DNA of 64,000 nucleotides from Brugia malayi (taxonomy: Eukaryota > Nematoda > Chromadorea > Rhabditida > Onchocercidae): positions 620,001-684,000 of the forward strand of contig NW_025062475.1 in assembly GCF_000002995.4 (NCBI RefSeq). Direction: 5' to 3'. The position numbers and the translations under genes were made by a program. The notes beneath the pieces are model-generated. The model did not search any database and was not told the DNA's origin. It saw nothing but the letters and a program-made list of their open reading frames with translations. Below, one piece after another: positions 24,427 to 35,800 of the stretch; the first letter of the stretch is position 1; every line of letters starts with the position of its first letter.

Positions 24427-24930
24427 CCTTTCTAAAATATTGTTTAGGTAAGAAATTATTTCATATTGTTGGTGGTAAAGTTTGTTAAGTATTATTACTT
24501 GTGCAGGAATTATAATTGAGTTATGGGTTTAATTTGTTATAGCATTTTATCAAATTTATAAATCATTAAATGAAATTACTTTCAAATGTCTCAAAAGGTA
24601 TCTCAGGTAAAATTTATTAGCAAAGTACGAATAATACCCTCAAAATATGTGCAAAAAAAATGAATATTATTGAAGAGGAATTTATTAACAATTTGACGTT
24701 GAAAAAATTTAATTAAATTAATTAGTTATATCTTAAGTGGTAAATTTTTATAATTACTCTAATCTCAACTAAAAATTGACAAATATTATCACAAATGCAA
24801 TTATTAGTCTTATTTTTTTTTTTTTTTGATTATTAAAAAAGAAATGGGATAGCAAGTGGTTCTTACTTAAACTTAGAATAATATTTAAAAAATCCATTTA
24901 AATTTATAGGATCATTTTATATTATTTTTT

Positions 24931-25007
24931 ATCCTATTGTTTGCTTCTTAAATGTTCCTTTCATTTTGAACAAAATACCTTAAAAAAAATAAACTTATAC
25001 TTATTTA
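24931..25007. repeat. Dispersed 76-bp repeat, copy 2
   Basis: Direct repeat of the segment at 24351-24426, differing at a handful of positions (for example CTTCTTAAATG for CTTCTTGAATG). The DNA between the two copies is not repeated. Confidence 0.75.
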
Positions 25008-25775
25008 ATGAAATCAAATTATTGTGATAATATAAATTACTTGTAAAAATGACAATGATCGATGTGCTTTTAATTTTTTAATTACTTTTGAGAAATTTAA
25101 TTTCAAATTTTGAGTAAATTTTATTTCATTTACTATATAGTTAAGCAATTATAAGTTTAAAATAACATTGTCATAGCCAAGTTTGATGCAAAAGTAAAAT
25201 TTTATTATTTTTTTTTTTTGTTTTCTAAAGATTTAGATGAAAAATTTCTGTATTTCATAGATAGAGCATGAAACTTTTTTAAAATAACTTCTACCATTTA
25301 ACTTTTATCATTTATAAAAGTATAAAAACTTGTTGAAGAATTAATTGAAATAAATTTTTATTTTTAGTTTTTAAATATTTTTCTATTAAAAAACATTTGT
25401 TTGTTTTATAAATATTTTAATTGGATGATAAGATATTGTATTAATTTTTTATTTAAAATTTGTTTAATTCTTAAACATTTCAGTTAAATGATAAAATGTT
25501 ATGCCATTATTTTTGTACTATGATTAAATTTAATGCTAAAGATTAAATTACTACTAAATTAGCCACCTGTTTACCTTCTATGAAATCATTTAATTTTTTG
25601 TTTACATTTGTAAATCATAAACATAAATCTTATGCAATAACTGATTGACTGTATTGTAATCTTAGTAAGTAACATTTTTCTGTTTACATTTGCCAAAATC
25701 TGATATTTTTCATATATTTTCTATAACATAAATACTTTTATTGTATCAGTTGAATAACTTTTTGTTTACTCATTG

Positions 25776-25798
25776 GCTTATCACTTTGAGTGATAAGC
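25776..25798. promoter_or_regulatory. Perfect 10-bp inverted repeat containing paired GATA sites
   Basis: GCTTATCACT, TTG, then AGTGATAAGC. Both arms contain TGATAAG in opposite orientation, the core bound by nematode intestinal GATA factors such as ELT-2. It could be a paired protein-binding site or encode a short hairpin. It lies 1.3 kb upstream of the WASP-like start; the link to that gene is inference. Confidence 0.35.
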
Positions 25799-25908
25799 AA
25801 ATCAGTAAACACAAATGAAATACTAATTGATTCACTAACAATTTACATTTTTAAAAAGTTTTGCACCATAATATTATCGCTTCCTTTGATGTAATTTATG
25901 ATGCATGC

Positions 25909-25933
25909 TGCAAGCTGCAAATTGCAGGTTGCA
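25909..25933. repeat. Imperfect 12-bp inverted repeat, GC-richer than surroundings
   Basis: Arms TGCAAGCTGCAA and TTGCAGGTTGCA around a single central A, with one mismatch. It stands out because the flanks are almost pure A/T. Confidence 0.6.
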
Positions 25934-27059
25934 AGCACTTCTTTTTTTTTTTTTTTAATTTATTATTTATTTGATACATTCGTTTTTTTTTTTTTCATCT
26001 TTTTCATAGCATTATTTCATTATATATTAATAATTTAGTACCATTTTATATTTTCAATTCAAAATCTAAAAGTGCATAAAAGAGCTTTTCATTTTAATTC
26101 TATTTCAATAGTAATTTTTAATTTACAACTTTGTTTTCGATTAAATAATGATTTAGCATCATTAACATATCAGTGAATAAAATGCATTAATTAATTCATA
26201 TTATTTGAGTAATTAATTAATTAATTAATTAATTCATCCTATCCTAAAATATTTTGTCTATTTATTATTATGAGTTATCGTTCATTGTTAAAATACCGAA
26301 AATTTTTGATCAAATAATTTCAACTTAAAATTTACACCATTTTTGAGAAAATACAAAACAGTTCCTTGGATTTTTTTAACAATTTCAATTCCAATTCAAT
26401 TTTTAATACATTTCAAATAATTTATTTTAACAATAAATTAGCTTCTTTTGGACATTTATTATATAAAGAAATTGAAAGGAGAGAGACAGAGAGAGAGGGA
26501 GAAAGAGAGAGGGAGGGAAAAAAGTCTTTTCCTGCTTTATAATTCAAAATTTATCATAATTTTAGGACAAGAAAGAAAAAAAAAATGAAAGTTTTTTTGG
26601 TGACAAAAAAATCTAAACAAAAGATAAATTTTCTTATGACACTAAAAAGAAAGTTTATAATAAACGAGGTAAAGAGAGAGAGAGAGAAAGAAAGAGAGGG
26701 AGAGAGAGAAAGAATTACTGAGAGTAGGAAAAGCAGGGTAAGAAGGACAAGGCAGGTCAAATTTAATTAATATTACAAAAACTTTACGAATCGTTCATAA
26801 TCTTCAGAATGTTCCACTTTGCATTCATATTTCATCGTCCTCTAACATTAGTCTTTCGAATTAACTGTAAAATTTGCTATCTTTTCATCAAAATAATTTT
26901 TAAATTTAAATTTATATTTTAATTTTTACAAGAAAAAAGAAAATTTCATTTTGAATTTATTTATAGGATGCAAAAAGTTCGCAATTATAATAAATTCATT
27001 TAAATACATTCGAAAGGTCAAATGAAAATGCGCTTTATTTAACAATTACAACATTGAAA

Positions 27060-30000
27060 ATGACATATGAAAATGAATATGCTACATATAAATGGTAGAA
27101 TTTATTATACTTTTAAAATTTTAAAAATTTTTAATTAAATTAAAAAAAAAAAGAACAAAAACAAAAGAGAAGAATTATTCAATTATTGATGAAATTTAAT
27201 TTTTTTGTTTTTTGTTTTTTTTTTAAACATCTTAGTATAAGCCATCAAAATATTGGAACACTGTTATCAAATGTCAATTTAAATGCGACAATTGCCACTT
27301 TGTTTGGTTCAAACTGTCAAGTAAGAATTTTTTTTTTCATAGCATTTTACATATTTCAATTTCATTTCATTTTCATCCAAACATTACTGCAAACATTTAT
27401 GCTGTATTTATCTAACTTTTATTAATTAAAATTAATTAATGGAACAAAAAAAAAAAAAAAAAAGGCACAGAAATTACAAATTAGAAAAATTTAATTTAAT
27501 ATTTATAGATATTAGCGGCAAGCTTTATTGAATTATTGGAAGAAGATTTTGAAATGATAAAATGGAAAAAAATTGCTGATGGTTTAATATGTTTTATTTA
27601 TGATTTCAATCAAAATGTTACATTTTTGAATCTAATCGAACCAATCTGTCCACAGTCAAAATATATCATTCATAAATGGACAATTATCTTGCATGAGTTT
27701 TTTTTTTTTTTGTTTTAATTTTAAAAAAAAATTTTTTTTTTCTAAAAATCTCATTGAAAAATTTCACTTCCCTCTCTCACTTTTTCCTATCGATTAAATT
27801 TAATTCATCAATTTTTTTTTTTTTTTTAAATTCATTAATTATTTAATTTAATTCATTAATTGGAGAAAATTATTGCAGGAAATCAACAATGATAATTGAA
27901 AAGATAAGTGCAAATTTTATAGTATTATATGCAGATGATAATAAAATTTATGGTATGAATTTTTGCTTAAAAATTGAAGCAGAAAATTTTTATCAAATGT
28001 TACTCACAATTCGATCATATTTTTCATCAGAATTTGGTTTGTTTCATTGATATATTTTTTAATTTTTCAATTTTCTTTTTTTTTTTTTTTTTTTTGAAAA
28101 AAAAAAATGGAAAAAAGAAAAAACAAACAAATAATTAAAATTTTTTTTAATTCAAAATAATTTATTTTTATTTATTTATTTAATTCATTTAGAAAGTAAA
28201 TGGAAATGTAAAAATATGGATGATTTATTGGATATGCAATCATTTTCCACCGAAAGCTTTTCAATTAAAAGCATTAATGTAAAAGTGAAATTTTTAATTC
28301 TAAATTTTTAATTCTTTTTTTGAAGTTTATCAAATTTTACTGAAATTACTAATTGTTTAACACTTTTTACATTGTTTTCTCATAATTTCGTTATTTTTTT
28401 TTTTTGAAAAATTTTATTATTTTATTTAATATTAAATGTTTTTTATAATTTTTTACAAATTTTAATAAATATATTAATATTAAATTAATCATACATTTTT
28501 AGCCTCATAATTGGAATAAATTATCATTAATAATGAAATTTTTGAGAAAACTCAAACATATATTTGCTGGTAATTAATTTTTGTTTATTACAAAAATCTA
28601 ACTTTTTTTTTTCAATAATTTTTTTTTTTTTGTTATTTAATTTATGCAAATTTCATCAAAATTAATTTCTATAAAATTTTTATATAATACGAAGAGTTGA
28701 ATGATCTTTTTTTGCCTTCAAATAGTTTTTTTTTTTTTTTTTTTTCTTTCATACAATACTGAATAAATTAATGTTTGAAAAAAATTAATAATTTTGAAAA
28801 GAGAAAAAAAGTAATTAATAAAAAAAAAAATTTTTTTATAATTAATAACCATTGAATATTATTAAAATATAATACGTAAATTATGAATTTATGTTGTTTT
28901 GTTGATGGAACAAAAAGAGTAAAACGTATTGAAATCAGTGAACCAGTAAATTTTGAGTAAGTTTTATTGTTTTCATTCTTTTTTTTTTTTTTTTTTTTAA
29001 ATTGAAATGATTGAATAAATGCGATAGAATTTAATTAAATTTTTAAATTAGTTAAATTTTAAAAAAAAAATGGAAAAGAAGTGATAAAATGAAAGAATAT
29101 AATCACTAAAGGTTCTTATAAATTTTTAAATTTTTTATTTTTATTTTTCATATTTTACAGACATAAAATTCATATTGGATTGGATTCAATACATGGATTT
29201 GATGAAAATAATGATGAATTATTGAAAGAAATTTTTCGAGAAGCACAATCACTCATTGCTAATTATTTTCAACAAAAATTAATAGCAAAAGAATGGTATT
29301 TGGTAAATATTTGATATTTGTTCTAATTTTATTTTTATACAAAAATTCTAATATTTCAATAATATCTATTAAAAATAACAATTAAATTTCATATTTTTCT
29401 TTTTCCTTATTGTTTTTTAATGTTTAATGTATACATTATTAAGTCTATTAAATTAAATCTATTGAAAAAAAAAAAAAAGAAAGAAATTTCTTATAAAATA
29501 TTTTTAGGCAAGAAAAGATGAGTGGAAATTAATCAAACAACAGCGTAGTTTAAAAAATACAATGGATAGCATGTAATGAATTTTCATTCTAATAATTTAT
29601 TAATAATATCATAATTAAAAAATAGTTATAAAAATGAAATAATAATTTCACCTTTAACCTTTCCTTTTTTATTTTCAGACGTCTTCGATGTAACAAACAA
29701 TCAAGGCCAACTTTAAATATTGTCAAATATTTTGATCAAGTTAAGGTATTTCTCGTCATTTCCACATGTACTATTAAAATTTTAAAATAATAGAAAGAAT
29801 TGTATTTTAAATAAATGCAAAAGATTTTGCAGCAATTTCTTAATTCTGATATTTCATTAAAATATTTAACTAAGATAGCATTTAAATTCTAATATTTTTT
29901 AAATTTTACATCCCAGCTATATAAATTTTTTTTGTTTTTGGGATTTTTTCATCGATTTGAGAATATTTTAACCAATTTATGATAAGTTACTACAGAAGAT

Positions 30001-30112
30001 GAATCATCTAAAAGATAAAACTCTCGAAGAATATTACTATGAAAGTGAAAGAAAGCAGATAAAATGCACGATGAACTGTAGCAAGGAATTCAACAACGAT
30101 AGTAATAGCTGA
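27060..30112 (+). CDS. WASP-like protein with WH1 and CRIB only
   Basis: Eleven exons (27060-27094, 27236-27320, 27509-27696, 27879-28036, 28193-28278, 28503-28569, 28920-28956, 29161-29302, 29508-29572, 29679-29745, 29996-30112) keep frame for 348 residues. Residues about 15-140 resemble the WASP WH1/EVH1 domain (TIATLFGSNCQILAASFIEL, then IKWKKIADGLICFIYDF). Residues about 207-232 contain a full CRIB/GTPase-binding motif, ISEPVNFEHKIHIG, which in WASP binds Cdc42/Rac. The CRIB exon is followed by a helical region. I see no proline-rich stretch and no WH2/central/acidic (VCA) tail before the stop, nor any in the next 1 kb. WASPs are normally about 500 residues or more and activate Arp2/3 through VCA. 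Weakest points: the short first exon and the non-pyrimidine acceptor at 28919. Confidence 0.65.
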
Positions 30113-31176
30113 TCAGAATAAATTTTTTAAAGGTAAGTAAGAACTAATTAACTGTTCATTTATATCAATCCTTTCATTTTAATAATAAATTAGGTAGGAT
30201 GAAAATTCCTTAAACCAATAATAGGTTGATTCTTTTTGGAAAATGAAAGAAAGTTAAATTTAATCTCAATTTTAGTCTTTAACAATAACAGTCTTGTGTA
30301 CATGTTTTTTTTTTTTTTTTTTTTTTCTCGAATTCAATTCTTGTCCTTATTTTTATAGAGAAACAATAAAAATAACAATGAAGAGGATTAATAGTATTCT
30401 GAAAAGGAAAAAAAAAAAAAAAGAGAAAGAAAACATTGCTGAAAAACTCCCGTAATAATTATTTATCGACTGTTAATAAACATCATACATATCCGTATAA
30501 TGTTTGTTGTTTGTTTGTTTTTTTCTTACAATGATGAGGAAATAAAAGAAGAGTTTTAAACAACTGAAAGAGATTGAAGAAATATTTTGCAGAAAATTTT
30601 TGTGCCATATGATTTAAATTGTAAATATAAATCCTTCATCATAATTATAAATGAACATATACCTCCCTCTTTCTCGAATGTGAAACATTTATCATCTAAA
30701 ATTTACTTTCACAAAAACGTCTAATCTAATTTATTATCCTCCGAAAACTATCGATAAATTATGCCTGTGTGTAAAATATAACAAATAATCTGAAAGAGTA
30801 CGAGTATTAAAAAGACGACAATATTATCGAATCATACAGCAATTTAAGGAACCAGTTCTTCATGTTTAGAAAATGAGAGCAAGCTAACAAATTTTTAGGA
30901 AACCTTAGCAATGCAAATATCACATATTTAATTCTAACTTATTTACACTTCACTAAAAAGACAAAGGTAAGTAAGTTAATCACAGAACAAAAATACCAAT
31001 CTAATCAATGATAATAATGAAACTAAAATTAAGCACAAATAACAATAAGCTTCCACTATGGAATGCATAATCCCAATGAGAGAGCCCCTACAAAATGTCT
31101 GTATGTAAATTAAAAAGAAATCCACTAGTAGTCCATTTTGCTTGTTTCTCACTCTCGATGGACCTGCTAATTCATT
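30113..31176. other. Convergent intergenic region
   Basis: About 1.06 kb between the WASP-like stop and the gbf-1 stop on the other strand. It should hold both 3' UTRs. I looked for a VCA-coding exon here and found none. Confidence 0.5.
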
Positions 31177-32849
31177 CTATGCCATTTTGGATGTTACCAC
31201 CATATTTTGTTCTTCCTTCAGTGCTGACTGAAAGTTTCACTACTCAAAAAGATAAAAAAAATATGATAAAAGTAACAATTATCACTTTTATACAGCAATA
31301 TTTATGATTATCATCATTGATTCTCGCGCATTTCTTAGAATTATTATTAAAAAAAAAAAGTATAAATAATATGAGTAATAAGACTAAAACTTTATACCTC
31401 AGCATAAGATACTGGAGGTGAAAATGCACTGTTTGGTGATGGAAACAAAGGTTCACCAATTGACATCATCATTGGCACTGGATTCGAAGTTAACTGATAC
31501 GAGATTTGTGATGACTGTGAGTCCATAATTGGAGGTTGTTGTAATTGTTGTTGAGCATACAATAAATGAGGTGGCGCTACCTGAACAGATAAATATTTTA
31601 GTGGTAAAAATGAAGTTGTCAAAATAAAGTTAATTTTACATAAACTTACTTATGAATATGCTTACATAAATAAATTTGCTTACAACTAATTTCACATAAA
31701 CAATGCAAATAAAAGTACAACTGATAAGAAAAGCACAAACTCGATATAGTTCCATTGATGACGTAGCAAACTGCGTCTCATCATTCACTTTAGTCACTCC
31801 GGAAGGATCGTAACGATAATCAGTATTGTATATTTGTGCAATTTGAGCACATGACAATTGTTGACCTGAAGACTGTTCATCACATGTTATTCCACTTCGA
31901 CTATAAACAATCGATTCTGCATTTAAAGTTGGCATCGAAGATTGCACATTTGCTTCAGGAGTGATAAAATGAGACTGCATAGGCGGGGAAGTGCTACCGG
32001 GATGAACGATTACTTCTTCCTGTAAGTAATTCGTCAACATAAGTAAATGTAAATAGCTGGTAGTAAAAAAGTGAAATGAAATTTAAAAATAAAACAACTA
32101 TTACATTAGTTTGACAATATTTTAATAATATAATATATAAATCATAAGATTAAATAACATAAAAATGTAGCATTAAACTTCGGAAACACTGTAACAACAA
32201 AAAGATAAAATTTTTCTACCAATTCTGGAATCGAAATTTCCACTGCAGCTTCTGATAAATTGGCACACTTAGAAATTTCGTTGTCATGGATGATATGTTC
32301 AGATTCCATCTGCTCAAGGTTTGGAGATTGTGACTGCGTAGTTAAATCGATTGGTGGGGCAATTAGCACTTGTCTATCAATAATGAATTGTTGAGGAAGT
32401 ATTGATGCAGTTTCGCTAGAACCGAGGTTAGTAATTTCAGGGTTTCTGTTTTGTAGAGGTGAATCTGGAGTCTCTTGTAATTTCCTATCAGGCAAATCCA
32501 ACCTAGAAAATATAAAAATAAATAAAACCTTACTAAAACGGATATTTCAATAAAATTCTAAACGTATAAATCCAAAGTAGAAACAATAAAAGCACCTTCT
32601 TGGTGGGCCAGGCATCACTTCAGCAAGTAACTCTGGCAAGAATGTACCAATACGTGTAACAGTCATATCATATAAATCAGGTATCGTATTGAACATTTCA
32701 GTATTGTCCATGACGAGAATCATATTCTTTAACGATTCCGGGATTGATTCTGATAAAAGTTCACTACGATCCGCATGAAGATACTGATTCATATAATCTA
32801 GCAAACGTAACCATAACGATCGGAATGATGGCAACAAACTCAAAGGCCT

Positions 32850-32882
<33 letters not shown>

Positions 32883-35800
32883 TTTTTTTAAAACCTTGAT
32901 TTGGCGACAAAAAAACATTTAATAGCCTTTTTACAGTAGTAAAAATGAACTTAGTTTTGGTTAACTACAACACTAACATTGCCCTAACTTTAAATCAGAT
33001 TGGTGAAAAAGATTCTGATCCATCTTTTCCAAGAATATTTTGCTAATGTTAGCTTCCAAATCCAAAAAGATACGATAAATTTTAATCAGATTTCAAGGTA
33101 AAAATTTAAACCAACGTTAAATGATTGAGCAGAATTTTTGAGATAAGTTGCATAACTCGTACTCTTGTCTCCTCCATTCCAATCGGATCCATTGGTGATA
33201 AATTTTCGAGCAACTTTTGTAGCAGAGGGAAAAGTATCTCACCAAAACATTCTTCCCATTGTTTGCCTTTCATCACTTGCATTTCCGGTATTAGAAAGGC
33301 TCGCTATAAAAATTTGATGAGTTTGTGCTTAAAATTTGTACAATTAAAATATAAAAGGCTTACCACAAGGAAATTAAGCGCTTGTGTTCGTACTTGTCGC
33401 CTGCAATCACAACAGAGACGAGCTATACATTGTAAAAGTGGTCGCCAACAATGGTTCCATAAAGCTGGTAAACTAGCATCAATCTAAAGCATAATTCAAT
33501 GTTCAGCAAAATCTGAATAATTAAAAATATTAAATCGATGACGCTACAAAAAAAAAAAAAAAAAAAAAAGATAAAGATGGCTTACCTTATCTCCACCATC
33601 AGCCCAACTTCGATATATTGCAGCACCTTTCACATGCAATGTGTGACACAAGTCAAGTATCTGGAAGGCAACCTGTAAAAAAAGAACACTCATTGAATTT
33701 TATGAGAAGAATAAACAGCGAATTATAATATTCATTTCATACTTTAAAAAATCACAATATTTATGAAAAAATTTTGCAGTTCAAACGAAAAATATGGAAG
33801 ATTGATAAAGATAGCATTAATCAAATTTTCATCAGCACTTCAAATTATGTGTAGCAAAATTAAAAACATTAACCTGTTGATAGCTTGCTGATAACTTTTG
33901 TGGTTCAGCTTGAGCTGACATTTCTTCGTCCTCATAGCTACTTCCGGTTTTCAAAGACATGCGTCTATGGCTATTTCTATCTGCAATATAAACTCGAATA
34001 TTTAAATTTCCACCTATCATATACAATAATAAAGAAATTTTCTTTAAAATAATCCATACATTCACAATATTATCCCGTTCCTACAGAATCTAACGAACCA
34101 ATAACCTTGTTTAGCACTATGCTTTAACTTTTCATCTTTTAGAACACTTCGTAGCTGACTTTGAGCATCACCACTAAGCGGACCTGCAGCATATCTGCAA
34201 TATTTGAAATTTATTTGGAATCTTAGATTAAAAAATCATCTAAAAGCAAACAGAAAAATCGCCATAACTTAATCCATTAAGCTATATATAGCAAAACTAG
34301 AAATAAAACATATGTATACCGTCCACCATCCAGACTAGCTTCAGTACATGAACGCAAACATTCAATACACGAATCAAAGTTATCAGGAGTGATGTGAGCT
34401 GCATCTCGTACCAGAAATGCTAGCGTTTCTCCCACTTTGAGAAACGCTAAAGGATCGTGTCTAAAATAAAACAATTTATTTCCAAATTTATCAAAGCATT
34501 GAAAGATTAACATTTAAAATTTTCATTTCGAAAAACAACTGAAATAGTTGTAAAATTTCGAAAAACAACCTGATGAGATTAGTCCGCAGCACAACAGTAC
34601 CACGATCAAAAACACTCGAATAAAGATGCTGCTTTCCAGTTGGCTTAAGTTGGAGCTGCTGTTGCTGCGTAGCAAGTACTGCTGAAAACGAATATTTTTC
34701 TTTTTTTCTTTTTTTTTTTTTCGAAATCCTGTTATCTCATTCTCAACCAAGAAAAAAAGAAGTATCTATATTTGCTTATTTATTAAGGTGAAGTACCGAT
34801 CACTGAAAAAAGATTGAAGAAAAGCTGTTAATTGATTTTGTTTTGTATGCAAATCAAACAACAATTAAGTAATAGCAATTCCCGATGAATAATGAAAGCT
34901 CTCTTGTTTTTTCTCATATCTCCTTTTTTCCTTCTAAAAGATTGTGCACACAAATACTAATCTATAATTAAAACAAACCATCTTTGTGATCAACATGTAT
35001 CCATTCTGTGCTTGTCTCCTTTAATAATGAAGCTGCACTATCGATATGTTCTGAAAGAGTCGAAAAGGATGATACTGATCCTGCAAAAAATTACGCAATA
35101 AATTTTACAAAAATATTTTTGCATATGAACTTTAGTTATAAGCAAACTAACGATATAAAATGAAAGTAGAAATAATTGATGAATAATAATTAGAAATATA
35201 TAGTATACCTTGAACAACATCAGATGTGTAACCTCTGTCGACAGACATTGTTTCATTTGTGTTATCAACTCGAGGACGATTTAAACTTGGTTCCGTATCA
35301 CTATGCACTTGTCGATTTAGGATTTTCGATTTTCTTTGAGATGAAGCAGGCTAAAAATCCTAAGGAACTTTAAAAAATTCGCAAAAAATTGTTACACTTT
35401 CATTCTAATCTACGTAAGAGAAGTAATGCATCAAACTCATCCTAATTTTATTCGCATTAGTATTGCTATAATGAAAACAGAAAAAAAAAAAAACTACACA
35501 CAACAATAATAGTATACTAAAAATAGCTAAGTGAAATCTAACAAAAAACGCATAACTAATAATTTACAGTATCAATATGTGTATTGAAATCCTCCGGATA
35601 GACACCAGCTCCTACAGCTTCCATTAATCCAAAAAGAATCGCCCAATGTTCACGTCGATGTACATTTGCAGCATTTGTGCGCAACAATTCATGTAATCCA
35701 TATGCAATTTGTCGCGAAAACATAAACATAGCTGGAGGTGATAGTTTCTGAAGCAAAAATGACTAATTAATAAATATTAGACGAAACATATTGACACTAT

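Larger units (their letters stand above)
20620..27059. other. Gene-poor 6.4-kb intergenic region
   Basis: Between the 5' ends of the BPI-like (minus) and WASP-like (plus) genes I find no convincing exon on either strand. The sequence is AT-rich with many homopolymers. It contains a 30-bp triplication, GA-rich tracts near 22528-22567, 26474-26518 and 26670-26712, a telomere-like hexamer array, a dispersed 76-bp duplication and two strong inverted repeats, listed separately. Promoters of both flanking genes should lie in it. Confidence 0.6.

Noticed and set aside
26585..26770. Plus-strand frame MKVFLVTKK... as first exon of the WASP-like gene
   Set aside because: Its only donor (before GTAAAG) is phase 0 while the next exon needs phase 2, and the rest is a GA-repeat translation. 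The 27060 exon fits the phase.
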